Shown: positions 49,728 to 60,095 of the stretch, piece by piece
How the letters are laid out: each line of letters begins with the position of its first letter
Numbering within the stretch: position 1 is the first letter of the stretch
Assembly (NCBI RefSeq): GCF_016653635.2
Contig: NZ_CP067421.1
Coordinates: forward strand, 62,001 to 126,000
Origin: Skermanella sp. TT6
GTDB lineage: Bacteria > Pseudomonadota > Alphaproteobacteria > Azospirillales > Azospirillaceae
Direction of reading: 5' to 3'
Length of the DNA: 64,000 bases
Translations under genes and position numbers: made by a program
Notes under the pieces: generated by a model
The model's database searches: none
The model's input: the letters and a program-made list of their open reading frames with translations, nothing else
Told to the model about the DNA's origin: nothing

Positions 49728-52700
49728 ATGTTCAGCAAAGTCCTGATCGCCAACCGCGGCGAGATCGCCTGCCGCGTCATCCGCACGCTCGACCGGATGG
49801 GCATCGCCTCGGTCGCGGTCCATTCCGAGCCCGACTCCCATTCCCTGCACGTGGCCATGGCCGGCGAGGCGGTCTGCATCGGCCCGGCCGCGGTGTCGGA
49901 AAGCTATCTCGACGCCGGCCGCATCCTGGAGGCGGCCCGGGCGACCGGCGCGCAGGCGATCCACCCCGGCTACGGCTTCCTGTCGGAGAACCCGGGATTC
50001 GCCGAGGCCTGCGCCGAGGCCGGCATCGCCTTCATCGGCCCGACGCCGGACCAGATGCGCGCCTTCGGCCTGAAGCACACCGCCCGCCGGCTGGCGGCGG
50101 AGAGCGGCGTTCCGCTGTCGCCCGGCAGCGGGCTGCTGGCCGGCGCCGGGGAGGCGCTGGAGGCGGCGGCCCGCATCGGCTATCCCGTGATGATCAAGAG
50201 CACGGCCGGCGGCGGCGGCATCGGCATGCAGCTCTGCCGCGAGCCGTCGCAGCTGGCCGGGATGTTCGAGGCGGTGTCGCGGCTGTCGCGCAACAACTTC
50301 AAGGAGTCCGGGGTCTACCTAGAGAAGTTCGTCGAGCACGCGCGCCACATCGAGGTGCAGATCTTCGGCGACGGGCGCGGCACCGTGGTGGCCCTGGGCG
50401 AGCGGGACTGCTCGGCCCAGCGGCGGAACCAGAAGGTGATCGAGGAAACGCCGGCCCCCCATCTCTCCGACGCGCAGCGCCAAGCCCTGTTCGACGCGGC
50501 GGAGCGGCTGGGGAAGGCGGTCGGCTACCGGTCCGCCGGGACGGTGGAATTCATCCACGACGCTGAGGCCGGGGAGTTCTATTTCCTGGAGGTGAACACC
50601 CGGCTCCAGGTCGAGCACGGTGTGACGGAGGAGGTGACCGGCATCGACCTGGTGGAATGGATGATCCGCCAAGCCGCCGGCGAGGCGCTTCCGCTGGCGG
50701 AACACGCGCGACGGGCCGAAGGCGCCTCCATCCAGGTGCGGGTCTATGCCGAGGACCCCGGCCGCGCCTTCCGCCCGTCGGCGGGCATCCTGACCCGGGC
50801 GGAATTCCCCGGGGATGCCCGGGTGGAGACCTGGGTCGAGCGCGGCACCGAGGTGACGCCGTTCTACGATCCGCTGCTGGCCAAGATCATCGTGCGCGGC
50901 ACCGACCGCGCCGACGCCATCGCGAAGCTGCGGACGGCGCTCGACGCCTGCCGGCTCGACGGGATCGAGACCAACCTGGGATACCTGCGCCAGATCGCCG
51001 CCGACCCGGCTTTCGCGGAAGGCGGCTTCACCACCCGCTACCTGGAGACCGTGGCCTACCGGGCGCGCTCCATCGAGGTGGTGGCGCCCGGCACGCTGAC
51101 CAGCGTCCAGGACCATCCCGGCCGGGTCGGCTACTGGGAGGTCGGCGTGCCGCCGTCCGGTCCCATGGACCCGCTGGCCTTCCGGCTGGGCAACCGGCTG
51201 CTGGGCAACCCGGAGGGAACGGCCGGGCTGGAGCTGACGGTTTCCGGGCCAACGCTGAAGTTCAACGCGGACGCGCTGGTCTGCCTGGCAGGGGCCGCCA
51301 TGCCGGCGACCCTCGACGGCGCCGCCGTGCCGTTCTGGCGGCCGGTCGCCGTGCCGGCCGGCTCGACGCTCCGCGTCGGGGCGGCGACCGGCGCGGGATG
51401 CCGGGCCTATCTGCTGGTCCGGGGCGGCATCGACGTGCCCGAATACCTGGGCAGCCGGTCCACCTTCACCCTCGGCAAGTTCGGCGGCCATGGCGGCCGG
51501 GCGCTGATGCCCGGCGACGTGCTCCATGTCGGGAACGAGGCGGCTGGGGAAGCCGGGACGATCGATCCGGCCCTGGTGCCGGACTACGGCCATGCCTGGG
51601 AGATCGGCGTGCTGTACGGCCCCCACGGGGCGCCGGACTTCTTCACCGAAACCGACATCGCGACCTTCTTCGCCGCGGACTGGGAGGTCCATTACAATTC
51701 CAGCCGCACGGGGGTGCGCCTGATCGGCCCCAAGCCGGACTGGGCGCGGAAGGACGGCGGCGAGGCGGGGCTTCACCCCTCCAACATCCACGACAACGCC
51801 TATGCTGTCGGCACCGTCGATTTCACCGGCGACATGCCGGTGATCCTGGGGCCGGACGGGCCGAGCCTGGGCGGCTTCGTCTGCCCGGCCACCATCGTCC
51901 AGGCCGAGCTGTGGAAGATCGGCCAGCTCCGGCCGGGCGACACGGTCCGCTTCCGCCGGCTGACCGCGGCCGAGGCGGCCGGCCTGGAGGACGCGCAGGA
52001 CGCCGAAGTCGCGACGCTCCGGCCGGTGGACCGGGCCGCCCTGCCGCCGCGGCGGGGCACCGGGCCGGACGAGGCCGTGCTGCACCGGCTTGCCGCCGTT
52101 CCGGGCGGGGAGGACGTGGTCTACCGGCGCTCGGGCGACCGCTACCTGCTGGTGGAGTACGGGCCGCTTGTGCTGGACCTGACCCTGCGGTTCCGGGTCC
52201 ACGCGCTCCAGCGGCATCTGGAAGGTCTCGGGCTGGCCGGCATCCTGGACCTCACCCCGGGCATCCGCTCGCTCCAGGTCCACTACGACAGCCGGGTGCT
52301 GGCGATCGAAGACCTGCTGGACCGGCTGGTCGCGGCGGAGCGGGAGCTTCCCGCGATCGACGACCTGGAGGTTCCGACCCGGATCGTCCACCTGCCGCTG
52401 TCGTGGGACGACGAGGCGACCCGGCTCGCGATCTCGAAATACATGCAGTCGGTCCGGGCCGACGCCCCCTGGTGCCCGAGCAACATCGAGTTCATCCGCC
52501 GGATCAACGGGCTGGACGGCGTCGAGGCGGTCAAGGAGATCCTGTTCGGCGCCAGCTACCTGGTGATGGGGCTGGGCGACGTCTATCTGGGGGCGCCCGT
52601 CGCGACCCCGGTCGATCCGCGCCACCGGCTGGTCACCACCAAGTACAACCCCGCCCGCACCTGGACGCCGGAGAACGCGGTCGGCATCGGCGGCGCCTAT

Positions 52701-53333
52701 CTCTGCGTCTACGGGATGGAGGGGCCGGGCGGCTACCAGTTCGTCGGCCGCACCTGCCAGATGTGGAATACCTACCGGAGCACGGCCGAGTTCCCGCCGG
52801 GCAAGTCCTGGCTGCTGCGCCACTTCGACCAGATCCGCTTCCACCCCGTCACCCACGACGAACTGATGGCCTTCCGGGCCGATTTCCTCCAGGGGCGGGC
52901 GTCGCTGAGGATTACCGAGGAGACCTTCCGCCTGCGCGACTACCGGCGCTTCCTGGAGGAAAACCGGGACTCGATCGAGGCCTTCAAGGCCCGGCAGCAG
53001 GCCGCCTTCGAGGAGGAGCGCGCCCGGTGGGAGGCTTCGGGCGAGAACCTGGTGATCGAAAGAAACGACTCTGACCCCATTCCGCTGGAGCATGCGGACA
53101 TGCCCGACGGGGGCGAGGCCATCGCCAGCCCGGTGTCGGGAAGCATCTGGAAGGTGGCCGGAGCGGCCGGGACGGCCGTCAAGGCCGGCGACGTCCTGGT
53201 CATCGTCGAATCCATGAAGATGGAGATCGCGGTCCCCGCCCCCGCCGACGGCACCCTGGTCGAGATCCGGTGCGCCGAGGGGCAGGCCGTCTCGCTGGGC
53301 CAGCCGCTCGCCGTCTTCCTCCCCGCAGCATGA
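49728..53333 (+). CDS. uca: Biotin-dependent guanidine/urea carboxylase
   Basis: 1201 residues, full length for the family. The biotin carboxylase domain (about 1-450) has A-N-R-G-E-I-A (8-14) and the ATP-grasp glycine loop [10 protein letters not shown] carboxyltransferase region (about 460-1000) includes S-V-Q-D-H-P-G-R and P-P-S-G-P-M-D, and a C-terminal BCCP domain has biotin lysine K1164 in E-S-M-K-M-E. ATP and bicarbonate carboxylate guanidine (or urea). Enzymes under guanidine-I riboswitches have proved to be guanidine carboxylases, so guanidine is the expected substrate. The start is ATG 49728; its stop overlaps the next start as ATGA. Confidence 0.95.
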   Translation: MFSKVLIANRGEIACRVIRTLDRMGIASVAVHSEPDSHSLHVAMAGEAVCIGPAAVSESYLDAGRILEAARATGAQAIHPGYGFLSENPGFAEACAEAGIAFIGPTPDQMRAFGLKHTARRLAAESGVPLSPGSGLLAGAGEALEAAARIGYPVMIKSTAGGGGIGMQLCREPSQLAGMFEAVSRLSRNNFKESGVYLEKFVEHARHIEVQIFGDGRGTVVALGERDCSAQRRNQKVIEETPAPHLSDAQRQALFDAAERLGKAVGYRSAGTVEFIHDAEAGEFYFLEVNTRLQVEHGVTEEVTGIDLVEWMIRQAAGEALPLAEHARRAEGASIQVRVYAEDPGRAFRPSAGILTRAEFPGDARVETWVERGTEVTPFYDPLLAKIIVRGTDRADAIAKLRTALDACRLDGIETNLGYLRQIAADPAFAEGGFTTRYLETVAYRARSIEVVAPGTLTSVQDHPGRVGYWEVGVPPSGPMDPLAFRLGNRLLGNPEGTAGLELTVSGPTLKFNADALVCLAGAAMPATLDGAAVPFWRPVAVPAGSTLRVGAATGAGCRAYLLVRGGIDVPEYLGSRSTFTLGKFGGHGGRALMPGDVLHVGNEAAGEAGTIDPALVPDYGHAWEIGVLYGPHGAPDFFTETDIATFFAADWEVHYNSSRTGVRLIGPKPDWARKDGGEAGLHPSNIHDNAYAVGTVDFTGDMPVILGPDGPSLGGFVCPATIVQAELWKIGQLRPGDTVRFRRLTAAEAAGLEDAQDAEVATLRPVDRAALPPRRGTGPDEAVLHRLAAVPGGEDVVYRRSGDRYLLVEYGPLVLDLTLRFRVHALQRHLEGLGLAGILDLTPGIRSLQVHYDSRVLAIEDLLDRLVAAERELPAIDDLEVPTRIVHLPLSWDDEATRLAISKYMQSVRADAPWCPSNIEFIRRINGLDGVEAVKEILFGASYLVMGLGDVYLGAPVATPVDPRHRLVTTKYNPARTWTPENAVGIGGAYLCVYGMEGPGGYQFVGRTCQMWNTYRSTAEFPPGKSWLLRHFDQIRFHPVTHDELMAFRADFLQGRASLRITEETFRLRDYRRFLEENRDSIEAFKARQQAAFEEERARWEASGENLVIERNDSDPIPLEHADMPDGGEAIASPVSGSIWKVAGAAGTAVKAGDVLVIVESMKMEIAVPAPADGTLVEIRCAEGQAVSLGQPLAVFLPAA

Positions 53334-55165
53334 TGATCGAAGCACCCGACATGACTGAACAGAGCCTCGAAATCGCCGTCCTTTCCCGAGCCTACGCGGA
53401 CGGCAGCCTGACGCCGGAGGCCGTGCTGGACGGCGTCCATGCCCGGATCGGCGCGATGGGGCTCCGCCCCGTCTGGATCACCCTGCTCGACAAGGCGGAC
53501 GCGCTGGCCCGGCTCGGCCGGGCGCGGGCCAGGAAGGAGGCGGGAGAGCACCTGCCCCTGTTCGGCATCCCCTTCGCGGTCAAGGACAACATCGACGTGG
53601 CCGGCGTGCCGACCACCGCCGGCTGCCCCGACTTCGCCTTCGTCCCCGACCGCTCGGCCACGGTGGTGGAGCGGCTGGAGGCCGCGGGCGCCATCCTGAT
53701 CGGCAAGACCAACCTGGACCAGTTCGCCACCGGGCTGGTCGGGACCCGCTCGCCCTATGGCATCTGCTCGTCCGTGTTCGACCCGGCCTATGTGTCGGGC
53801 GGGTCGAGCTCCGGGTCGGGGGTCGCGGTCGGGGCGGGGCTGGTCAGCTTCGCGCTGGGGACCGACACGGCGGGATCGGGCCGGGTGCCGGCCGCGTTCA
53901 ACAATGTCGTGGGGCTGAAGCCGACCAAGGGGCTGGTCAGCACCGCCGGCGTGCTGCCGGCCTGCCGGACCCAGGACTGCGTGTCGATCTTCGCCGGCTC
54001 CTGCGGGGACGCCGTGGCGGTTCTCCGGGCGGCGACGGGGTTCGATCCGTCGGACCCGTTCTCCCGGCGCGCGCCGGCGGGGGCGGTGCTTCCGGCATCG
54101 TTGCCGCCGGGGTTCCGCTTCGGCGTGCCGACGACCGAGGGACTGGAGTTCTTCGGCGACACGGCGGCCGCCGACCTGTTCGCGGCCGCGGTCGCCCGGC
54201 TGGAGGAACTGGGCGGCACCCGCGTGGAGTTCGACTACGCCCCCTTCGTGGAGGCGGCGCGGCTGCTCTATGCCGGTCCGTGGGTGGCGGAGCGGCTGGC
54301 CGCCATCCGCGGCTTCGCGGAAACGAAGCCCGAGGCGATCCATCCCGTGGTCCGCGAGATCATCCTGGGGGCCGGCCGCTACAGCGCGGTCGATGCCTTC
54401 GAGGCGCAGTACAAGCTGGCCAAGCTGACCCGGCGGGCGGAGACCTGGTGGGAACGCATGGACGTGATGCTGCTGCCCACGGCCGGGACCACCTTCACCA
54501 TCGAGGACATGCTGGCCGACCCGATCCGGCTGAACAGCCAACTGGGCCATTACACCAATTTCGTGAACCTGATGGATCTGTCGGCCATCGCCGTACCCGC
54601 CGGGTTCCGCTCCACCGGGCTGCCCTTCGGCGTGACGCTGATCGGGCGCAGCTTCGAGGACGGCAGGCTGGCGCTTCTGGCCGACCGGTTCCACCGGGCG
54701 CAGGCTCCCTCCATCGGCGCCACCGGCCATGCCGTCGCCGGCCCGGCGCTGGAGGCGGCCTCGGAAGCGGCGCCTGCGGGAATGGTCCGGCTGGCCGTGG
54801 TCGGGGCCCACCTCTCCGGCCTGCCGCTCAACCACCAGCTTACCGGGCGCGGCGCGCGGCTCGTGGGAGCGGACCGCACGGCGGCCGGCTACAGGCTGTT
54901 CGCCCTGCCCGGCACCACACCGGCCAAGCCCGGCCTGCTGCGCGACCCCGGCGCTCCCGGCGGGATCGAGGTCGAGGTCTGGGAGCTGGACGCCGCCGGC
55001 TTCGGCGGCTTCGTCGCCGAGGTGCCCCCTCCCCTCGCCATCGGCACGCTGGAACTGGCCGGCGGCGGCCGGGTGCAGGGCTTCCTGTGCGAGGCCCACG
55101 CGACCGTCGGAGCGCAGGACATAACCAACCACGGCGGCTGGAAGAACTGGCTAGCCGCCCGCTGA
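53330..55165 (+). CDS. atzF: Allophanate hydrolase
   Basis: 611 residues. N-terminal amidase-signature domain with the Lys-Ser-Ser triad K85 (A-V-K-D-N), S159 and nucleophile S183 (T-D-T-A-G-S-G-R), at the same spacing as AtzF (91/165/189). The C-terminal allophanate-hydrolase domain (about 430-611) is also present. Converts allophanate to ammonia and CO2, the last step of guanidine breakdown. The ATG at 53330 overlaps the carboxylase stop; an in-frame ATG at 53351 is possible. Confidence 0.95.
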   Translation: MMIEAPDMTEQSLEIAVLSRAYADGSLTPEAVLDGVHARIGAMGLRPVWITLLDKADALARLGRARARKEAGEHLPLFGIPFAVKDNIDVAGVPTTAGCPDFAFVPDRSATVVERLEAAGAILIGKTNLDQFATGLVGTRSPYGICSSVFDPAYVSGGSSSGSGVAVGAGLVSFALGTDTAGSGRVPAAFNNVVGLKPTKGLVSTAGVLPACRTQDCVSIFAGSCGDAVAVLRAATGFDPSDPFSRRAPAGAVLPASLPPGFRFGVPTTEGLEFFGDTAAADLFAAAVARLEELGGTRVEFDYAPFVEAARLLYAGPWVAERLAAIRGFAETKPEAIHPVVREIILGAGRYSAVDAFEAQYKLAKLTRRAETWWERMDVMLLPTAGTTFTIEDMLADPIRLNSQLGHYTNFVNLMDLSAIAVPAGFRSTGLPFGVTLIGRSFEDGRLALLADRFHRAQAPSIGATGHAVAGPALEAASEAAPAGMVRLAVVGAHLSGLPLNHQLTGRGARLVGADRTAAGYRLFALPGTTPAKPGLLRDPGAPGGIEVEVWELDAAGFGGFVAEVPPPLAIGTLELAGGGRVQGFLCEAHATVGAQDITNHGGWKNWLAAR

Positions 55166-55187
55166 CCAACCCCGGAGGAGCCTTGCC

Positions 55188-56261
55188 ATGCGGACCCTGT
55201 TCAAATCGGTACTCGTCGCCCTGGGCCTCGCCCTTGCCATGACCGCGGCGCAGTCACCCGCGGTGGCGGCGGAGAAACAGTCCTTCAGGATCGCCTGGTC
55301 GATCTATGCGGGCTGGATGCCCTGGGGCTACGCCGCCGACAGCGGCATCATGAAGAAATGGGCCGACAAGTACGGCATCTCGGTCGAGATCGTCCAGATC
55401 AACGACTACGTGGAATCGATCAACCAATACACCGCCGGAGCGTTCGACGGCTGCGTCATGACCAACATGGACGCGCTGACCATCCCGGCGGCCGGCGGCG
55501 TGGACTCCACCGCGCTGATCGCCGGCGACTATTCCGACGGCAACGACGGGGTGGTGCTGAAGGGCGGCGACAGCCTCGCCGAGATCAAGGGCCGGAACGT
55601 CAACCTGGTGGAGCTGTCGGTCTCCCACTACCTGCTCGCCCGGGCGCTGGACAGCGTCGGACTGTCGGAACGCGACGTCCGCGTGGTCAACACGGCCGAC
55701 GCCGACATCGTCTCCGCCTTCGCGTCGCCCGACGTGACCGCGGTCGTGACCTGGAACCCGCAACTCAGCGAGGTGCGCAAGGCCGAAGGTGCTGCCCTGG
55801 TGTTCGACAGCAGCAAGATCCCCGGCGAGATCATCGACCTGATGGTCGTCAACACGGAGACGCTGAAGGACAACCCGTCGCTGGGCAAGGCGCTGGTCGG
55901 CGCCTGGTACGAGACGCTGGCGCTGATGCAAGACACCGGGCCGAAGGGCACGGAGGCGCTGACCGCCATGGCGACCGCGGCCGGCACCGACCTGGAAGGC
56001 TACAAGGCGCAGCTCGCCACCACGAAGATGTTCTACACCCCGGCCGAGGCGGTGGCGTTCGCGTCGAGCCCCGAGCTGGTCAAGGGCATGGACCTGGTCC
56101 GCACCTTCTCGTTCGACCATGGGCTGCTGGGCGAAGGCGCCCGGACGGTGGACGCGGTCGGGATCGCCTTTCCCGGCGGGACGGTGCTGGGCGACGACGG
56201 CAACGTCAAGCTGCGCTTCGACACCGACTACATGAGGATGGCCCAGGAAGGGAAGCTCTGA
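55188..56261 (+). CDS. ABC transporter substrate-binding protein of the urea-carboxylase region (probable guanidine receptor)
   Basis: 357 residues, Sec signal about 1-28 (V-A-A-E). NitT/TauT-like periplasmic fold: A-W-S-I-Y-A-G-W-M-P-W-G-Y-A (35-48), D-G-C-V-M-T-N-M-D-A-L, and H-Y-L-L-A-R-A-L. This subgroup is consistently found beside urea carboxylase and DUF1989 genes. It lies 22 bases after allophanate hydrolase and under the same riboswitch, so guanidine is the likely ligand; urea cannot be excluded. Confidence 0.9.
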   Translation: MRTLFKSVLVALGLALAMTAAQSPAVAAEKQSFRIAWSIYAGWMPWGYAADSGIMKKWADKYGISVEIVQINDYVESINQYTAGAFDGCVMTNMDALTIPAAGGVDSTALIAGDYSDGNDGVVLKGGDSLAEIKGRNVNLVELSVSHYLLARALDSVGLSERDVRVVNTADADIVSAFASPDVTAVVTWNPQLSEVRKAEGAALVFDSSKIPGEIIDLMVVNTETLKDNPSLGKALVGAWYETLALMQDTGPKGTEALTAMATAAGTDLEGYKAQLATTKMFYTPAEAVAFASSPELVKGMDLVRTFSFDHGLLGEGARTVDAVGIAFPGGTVLGDDGNVKLRFDTDYMRMAQEGKL

Positions 56262-56264
56262 CCC

Positions 56265-57089
56265 ATGCGCCGGATCATCAACCTGCGTCCCGGCCGGGGC
56301 GGCATCGTGCTGTGGGGGGCGCTGCCGTTCCTGGCGGCCGGCGTCGCCTACGCCCTGGCCTCGTCCGCCCGGCTGGCGGCCAACCCGAAGGACAAGCTGC
56401 TGCCGCAGCTGGAAAGCTTCGCGGCGGCCATCGGCCGGCTGGCGCTCAACCCCGATGCGCGGACCGGCGACTACCTGATGTGGGTGGACACGCTGGCCAG
56501 CCTTCAGCGGCTGGGCATGGGGCTGGGCGTGGCGACCGCGCTGGCGCTGGTCCTCGGTCTGGCGATCGGGTTGATCCCTTATGTGCGGGCGGGCCTGTCG
56601 CCCTTCGTCGGCGTGGTCTCCATGATCCCGCCGATGGCGGTGCTGCCGGTCCTGTTCATCGTCTTCGGCCTCGACGAGCTGTCCAAGGTGGTGCTGATCG
56701 TGTTCGGCGTGGCGCCGTTCCTGGTGCGCGACCTGGCGCTGAAGGTCGGCGACCTGCCGCGCGAGCAGCTGATCAAGGCGCAGACGCTGGGGGCCTCCAC
56801 CTGGCAGATCGTTGTGCGCGTGGTGCTGCCCCAGATGCTGCCCCGGCTGATCGACGCGGTCCGCCTGTCCCTGGGGCCGGCCTGGCTGTTCCTGATCTCG
56901 GCCGAGGCGATCGCCGCGACCGAGGGGCTGGGCTACAGGATCTTCCTGGTGCGCCGCTACATGGCGATGGACGTCATCTTGCCCTACGTCGCCTGGATCA
57001 CGCTGCTGGCCTTCCTGTCGGACGCCGGGCTGCGCTGGGTCAACGCCCGCTTCTTCCCGTGGCTGAAGGCCGGAAAGGGGCAGTCATGA
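56265..57089 (+). CDS. ABC transporter permease of the guanidine operon
   Basis: 274 residues with about six transmembrane helices. The EAA loop for the ATPase is seen in Q-T-L-G-A-S-T-W-Q-I-V-V-R-V-V-L-P-Q-M-L-P, typical of NitT/TauT-type (SsuC/TauC-like) permeases. Starts three bases after the binding protein and overlaps the ATPase start as ATGA. Confidence 0.94.
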   Translation: MRRIINLRPGRGGIVLWGALPFLAAGVAYALASSARLAANPKDKLLPQLESFAAAIGRLALNPDARTGDYLMWVDTLASLQRLGMGLGVATALALVLGLAIGLIPYVRAGLSPFVGVVSMIPPMAVLPVLFIVFGLDELSKVVLIVFGVAPFLVRDLALKVGDLPREQLIKAQTLGASTWQIVVRVVLPQMLPRLIDAVRLSLGPAWLFLISAEAIAATEGLGYRIFLVRRYMAMDVILPYVAWITLLAFLSDAGLRWVNARFFPWLKAGKGQS

Positions 57090-57892
57090 GCCGGATATCG
57101 GTCAGGAACCTGTGGAAGGAGTATCCCGGCCAGGTGGTGCTGGAGCGGGTCTCCCTGGAGATCGCGTCGGGCGAGTTCTGCGCCCTGGTCGGCCCGTCGG
57201 GCTGCGGCAAGACCACGTTCCTGCGCATGCTGCTGGGCGAGGAGAGCCCGACCCGCGGCACCATCGAGCTGGACGGCAAGCCGCTGGTCGCCGAGCCCGG
57301 CCCCGACCGGGGCGTGGTGTTCCAGCGCTACTCGGTGTTCCCGCACCTGACGGTGCTCCAGAACGTGATCATCGGGCGCGAGTTCGAGCGCTCGAGGTTC
57401 CTGGGGAAACTGTTCGGCCGGGAGCGGCGCGCCGCCGAGCAGGAGGCCTCCGGGATCCTGGAAACGGTCGGCCTGTCCGCCCACCGGGACAAGTACCCCG
57501 CCGAGCTGTCCGGCGGCATGCAGCAGCGGCTGGCGATCTCCCAGGCGCTCATCCGGAAGCCCAAGGTGCTGCTGCTGGACGAGCCGTTCGGCGCGCTGGA
57601 CGCCGGCACCAAGGCCCAGATGTACGAGCTTCTTCTGGGCCTGTGGGACAAGCACAAGATGAGCATCTTCATGGTCACCCACGACCTGAAGGAAGGATTC
57701 ACCCTGGCGACCCGCGTGCTCGCCTTCGACAAGGTCCGCGTCGATCCCCAGGAACCGGGCGCCTACGGGGCGACCGTGACCTACGACCTGCCCCTGGAGG
57801 CCAAGATCGCCGCGAGGCGGGAGGCGGCCCTCCACGCCCCGGAGCCGGTCAGGGAGCCTTCCCCGGCCGTTTCCCTGGTCCCGGCGACTTGA
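57086..57892 (+). CDS. ABC transporter ATP-binding protein of the guanidine operon
   Basis: 268 residues. Walker A G-P-S-G-C-G-K-T (36-43), signature L-S-G-G-M-Q-Q (141-147), Walker B V-L-L-L-D-E-P (161-167) and switch H199. The C-terminal 60 residues (Y-D-L-P-L-E-A-K-I-A-A-R-R-E) extend beyond the core as in urea-carboxylase-linked ATPases. Last gene of the riboswitch operon; the gap 57893-58059 shows no feature. Confidence 0.95.
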   Translation: MSRISVRNLWKEYPGQVVLERVSLEIASGEFCALVGPSGCGKTTFLRMLLGEESPTRGTIELDGKPLVAEPGPDRGVVFQRYSVFPHLTVLQNVIIGREFERSRFLGKLFGRERRAAEQEASGILETVGLSAHRDKYPAELSGGMQQRLAISQALIRKPKVLLLDEPFGALDAGTKAQMYELLLGLWDKHKMSIFMVTHDLKEGFTLATRVLAFDKVRVDPQEPGAYGATVTYDLPLEAKIAARREAALHAPEPVREPSPAVSLVPAT

Positions 57893-58059
57893 ACAGCGCC
57901 GGATGCATGGCCTGGGCGCGGGCGCTCAGCAGCCGGTGCAAGACCGCGACCAGCGATCGGAGCCGGGATTTTCCCCAATCCAAGTTGGGATGCCGTAGGT
58001 AAGCCAAGCCTGTTCTCCTGCCGAGGTACAGGCTGGAAGCTGTTGCAAATACCGTTCCA

Positions 58060-58989
58060 TCACGCCGGGCTGGCGATCCGTCCCGGTTGCGATGATGCCG
58101 CCTGCCGCTTGATCTCCCGCACGAAGCTCTGCACCAGGGCACGTCCCGCGTCGGCGCTGCGGGTCGCGACGAAGTGGGTCGAGGCGAAGTTGTAGGTCTT
58201 CGGCTTCAGGGGGCGCATCTGGCCGCGCTGCCTCCAGTCCTCGCCGATGTGGCAGGGCAGGAAGCCGATGAAACGGCCGGACAGGATCATCATGACCTGC
58301 GCCTCCATATGCATGACCGTCCCGCAGGGGCGCGGATGGTTGGCGCGGTAGAGGTCGTCGAAATGCAGGTAGCCGCGCACCGCGAAGGGTGCCTCCTCGA
58401 TCGCCGCGCGGTCGATCCCGTCGTCGGGCACGCCGTAGAGCGGGTGCCTGCTGCCGCAATAGAGCGCGTGGGGTTCCCGGTAGATGGGCTGGTAGGTCAG
58501 TCCGGGCACCTTCTGCGACATGGGGCCGATCACCACGTCGCGCGTGCCGTCGGCGACGGCGGCCTCCAGCTCCGTCGGCGTGCCCAGCAGCAGATCCACG
58601 AAGACGTCGGGAGCATACTCGCAATAGCGGCCCAGCGCCGTCTGGATGCCCAGCTCCGGCGAGGTCACCACGCCGTCCACGATGCCGACGCGCAGCTGGC
58701 CCATCAGCTTGCCCCGGTCGCGGCCGATGCGCGACTGGAAGGCGTCGATTTCCACGAAGAGCCGCTTTGCCGCGTCGTAGGTCGCCTCGCCGAACTCGGT
58801 CAGGCGGAACCCGCGGCGCCCGCGCTCGCACAGCGGAGCGCCCAGCTTCCGCTCCAGCGCCGCGAGATGGGTGCTGAGCGTCGATTGCGACAGGTTGAGC
58901 ACGATCTGGGCATCGGCGAAGCCGCCGGAATCCGCCAGGGTGACGAAAACGCGCAACAGGCGCAGGTCGATGTTGTCGAGGCGTCTCAT
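58060..58989 (-). CDS. LysR-family regulator of the second ABC/SDR/creatininase cluster
   Basis: 309 residues. LysR winged helix (about 3-63: L-D-N-I-D-L-R-L-L-R-V-F-V-T-L-A, L-N-L-S-Q-S-T-L-S-T-H-L-A-A-L-E) and effector domain. Divergent across 119 AT-rich bases from the ABC transporter genes starting at 59109, hence their probable activator. It also faces the 3' end of the guanidine operon. Confidence 0.92.
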   Translation of the reverse strand: MRRLDNIDLRLLRVFVTLADSGGFADAQIVLNLSQSTLSTHLAALERKLGAPLCERGRRGFRLTEFGEATYDAAKRLFVEIDAFQSRIGRDRGKLMGQLRVGIVDGVVTSPELGIQTALGRYCEYAPDVFVDLLLGTPTELEAAVADGTRDVVIGPMSQKVPGLTYQPIYREPHALYCGSRHPLYGVPDDGIDRAAIEEAPFAVRGYLHFDDLYRANHPRPCGTVMHMEAQVMMILSGRFIGFLPCHIGEDWRQRGQMRPLKPKTYNFASTHFVATRSADAGRALVQSFVREIKRQAASSQPGRIASPA

Positions 58990-59108
58990 GGTGCCGGTGC
59001 CGATTTCACATCGATGATTTTCAATATATCCGTCTATTAAACCTGATTTTTATAGATGTAAACCTGGGCGATGATCCTTCGAAAGCACTCCAGCGATGAG
59101 GGTCACCG

Positions 59109-60095
59109 ATGTTCCGCACAAGTCGAATCGCAGCCGCCGCCCTGGTCCTCGCGACCGTTTCGGTACCCGCCTGGGCAGCCGACACGATCCGGGTGCTGTC
59201 CCCCACCTGGCCCGGCTTCGCGCCCGTTTTCGTGGCCGCGGACAAGGGCTATTTCAAGGAACTCGGACTGACGGTCGACATGAAGTTCGAGGACGACCGG
59301 GCCAACGTCATGGCGGCCATGATGCGCGGCGACATCGAGGTCGACATGCGCACCGTCGGCGAGCACCAGGGCCGCCCACGCGACGAGGCCACGCCGGGCG
59401 TCATCATCGGCACGATCGACAAGTCGGTCGGCGGCGACGGGGTCATCGCGGACGGGTCGATCGGCGGGGTGGCCGACCTGCGCGGCAAGAAGATCGCCGT
59501 CGAGCCCAACATCCCGGCCCGCCTGCTGCTTCAGCTCGCCCTGAAGAAGGAAGGGATGAGCCTGGACGACCTGTCGATCGTGGAGATCGCGACCGCCGAC
59601 ACGATCGCCGTCTTCGCCGACAGCTCGATCGCGGCGGTCGGGACCTACCAGCCGTTCCAGTCCCAGGCCATCACCGCCCTGCCGGCCCGCAAGGGCAAGC
59701 TCCTGCTGTCCTCGGTGGACAGCGAGATCATCATCGACGTGATCACCGCCCGCCAGGACGACCTGAAGAAGAACCCGACGAAGTACCGGAACTTCCTGGC
59801 CGGCGTCTACCGGGCGATCGACCTGTACAGGACGAACCCGGAGGAGTTCATCGAGCTGGCGGCCCCGCATTACAACCTCAGCGAGGATGAGGTGAAGGAG
59901 ATCATCGACACCAGCCTCGCCTACACGCCGCTGGCCGAGGCCAAGGACCTGATCGGCACTCCGGACCGGCCCGGCCGCCTGCACGGGATCTTCGACACCG
60001 TCATGCAGCTGAACATCGAGAACGGCGCCGCCGACACCACGCTGACCGCCGCCAGCCAGATCGACGCCTCCGTCATCTCCCAGGTTTCCCCGTGA
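59109..60095 (+). CDS. NitT/TauT-type ABC substrate-binding protein
   Basis: 328 residues, signal peptide about 1-23 (V-P-A-W-A-A). The mature protein begins I-R-V-L-S-P-T-W-P-G-F-A-P-V-F-V-A-A-D-K-G-Y-F-K-E, typical of SsuA/ThiY-like receptors. R-G-D-I-E-V-D-M-R-T-V and an L-R-G-K-K-I-A-V-E-P-N segment follow. First gene of a same-strand string with permease, ATPase, two SDRs and a creatininase-family enzyme; ligand unknown, possibly a lactam or guanidino compound by context. Confidence 0.92.
   Translation: MFRTSRIAAAALVLATVSVPAWAADTIRVLSPTWPGFAPVFVAADKGYFKELGLTVDMKFEDDRANVMAAMMRGDIEVDMRTVGEHQGRPRDEATPGVIIGTIDKSVGGDGVIADGSIGGVADLRGKKIAVEPNIPARLLLQLALKKEGMSLDDLSIVEIATADTIAVFADSSIAAVGTYQPFQSQAITALPARKGKLLLSSVDSEIIIDVITARQDDLKKNPTKYRNFLAGVYRAIDLYRTNPEEFIELAAPHYNLSEDEVKEIIDTSLAYTPLAEAKDLIGTPDRPGRLHGIFDTVMQLNIENGAADTTLTAASQIDASVISQVSP

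Noticed and set aside
50319-53345. 1008-codon open frame on the minus strand opposite the carboxylase
   Set aside because: Composition is the Arg/His/Gly/Pro-rich pattern of an antisense shadow of GC-rich coding DNA; the + strand frame has complete carboxylase domains.
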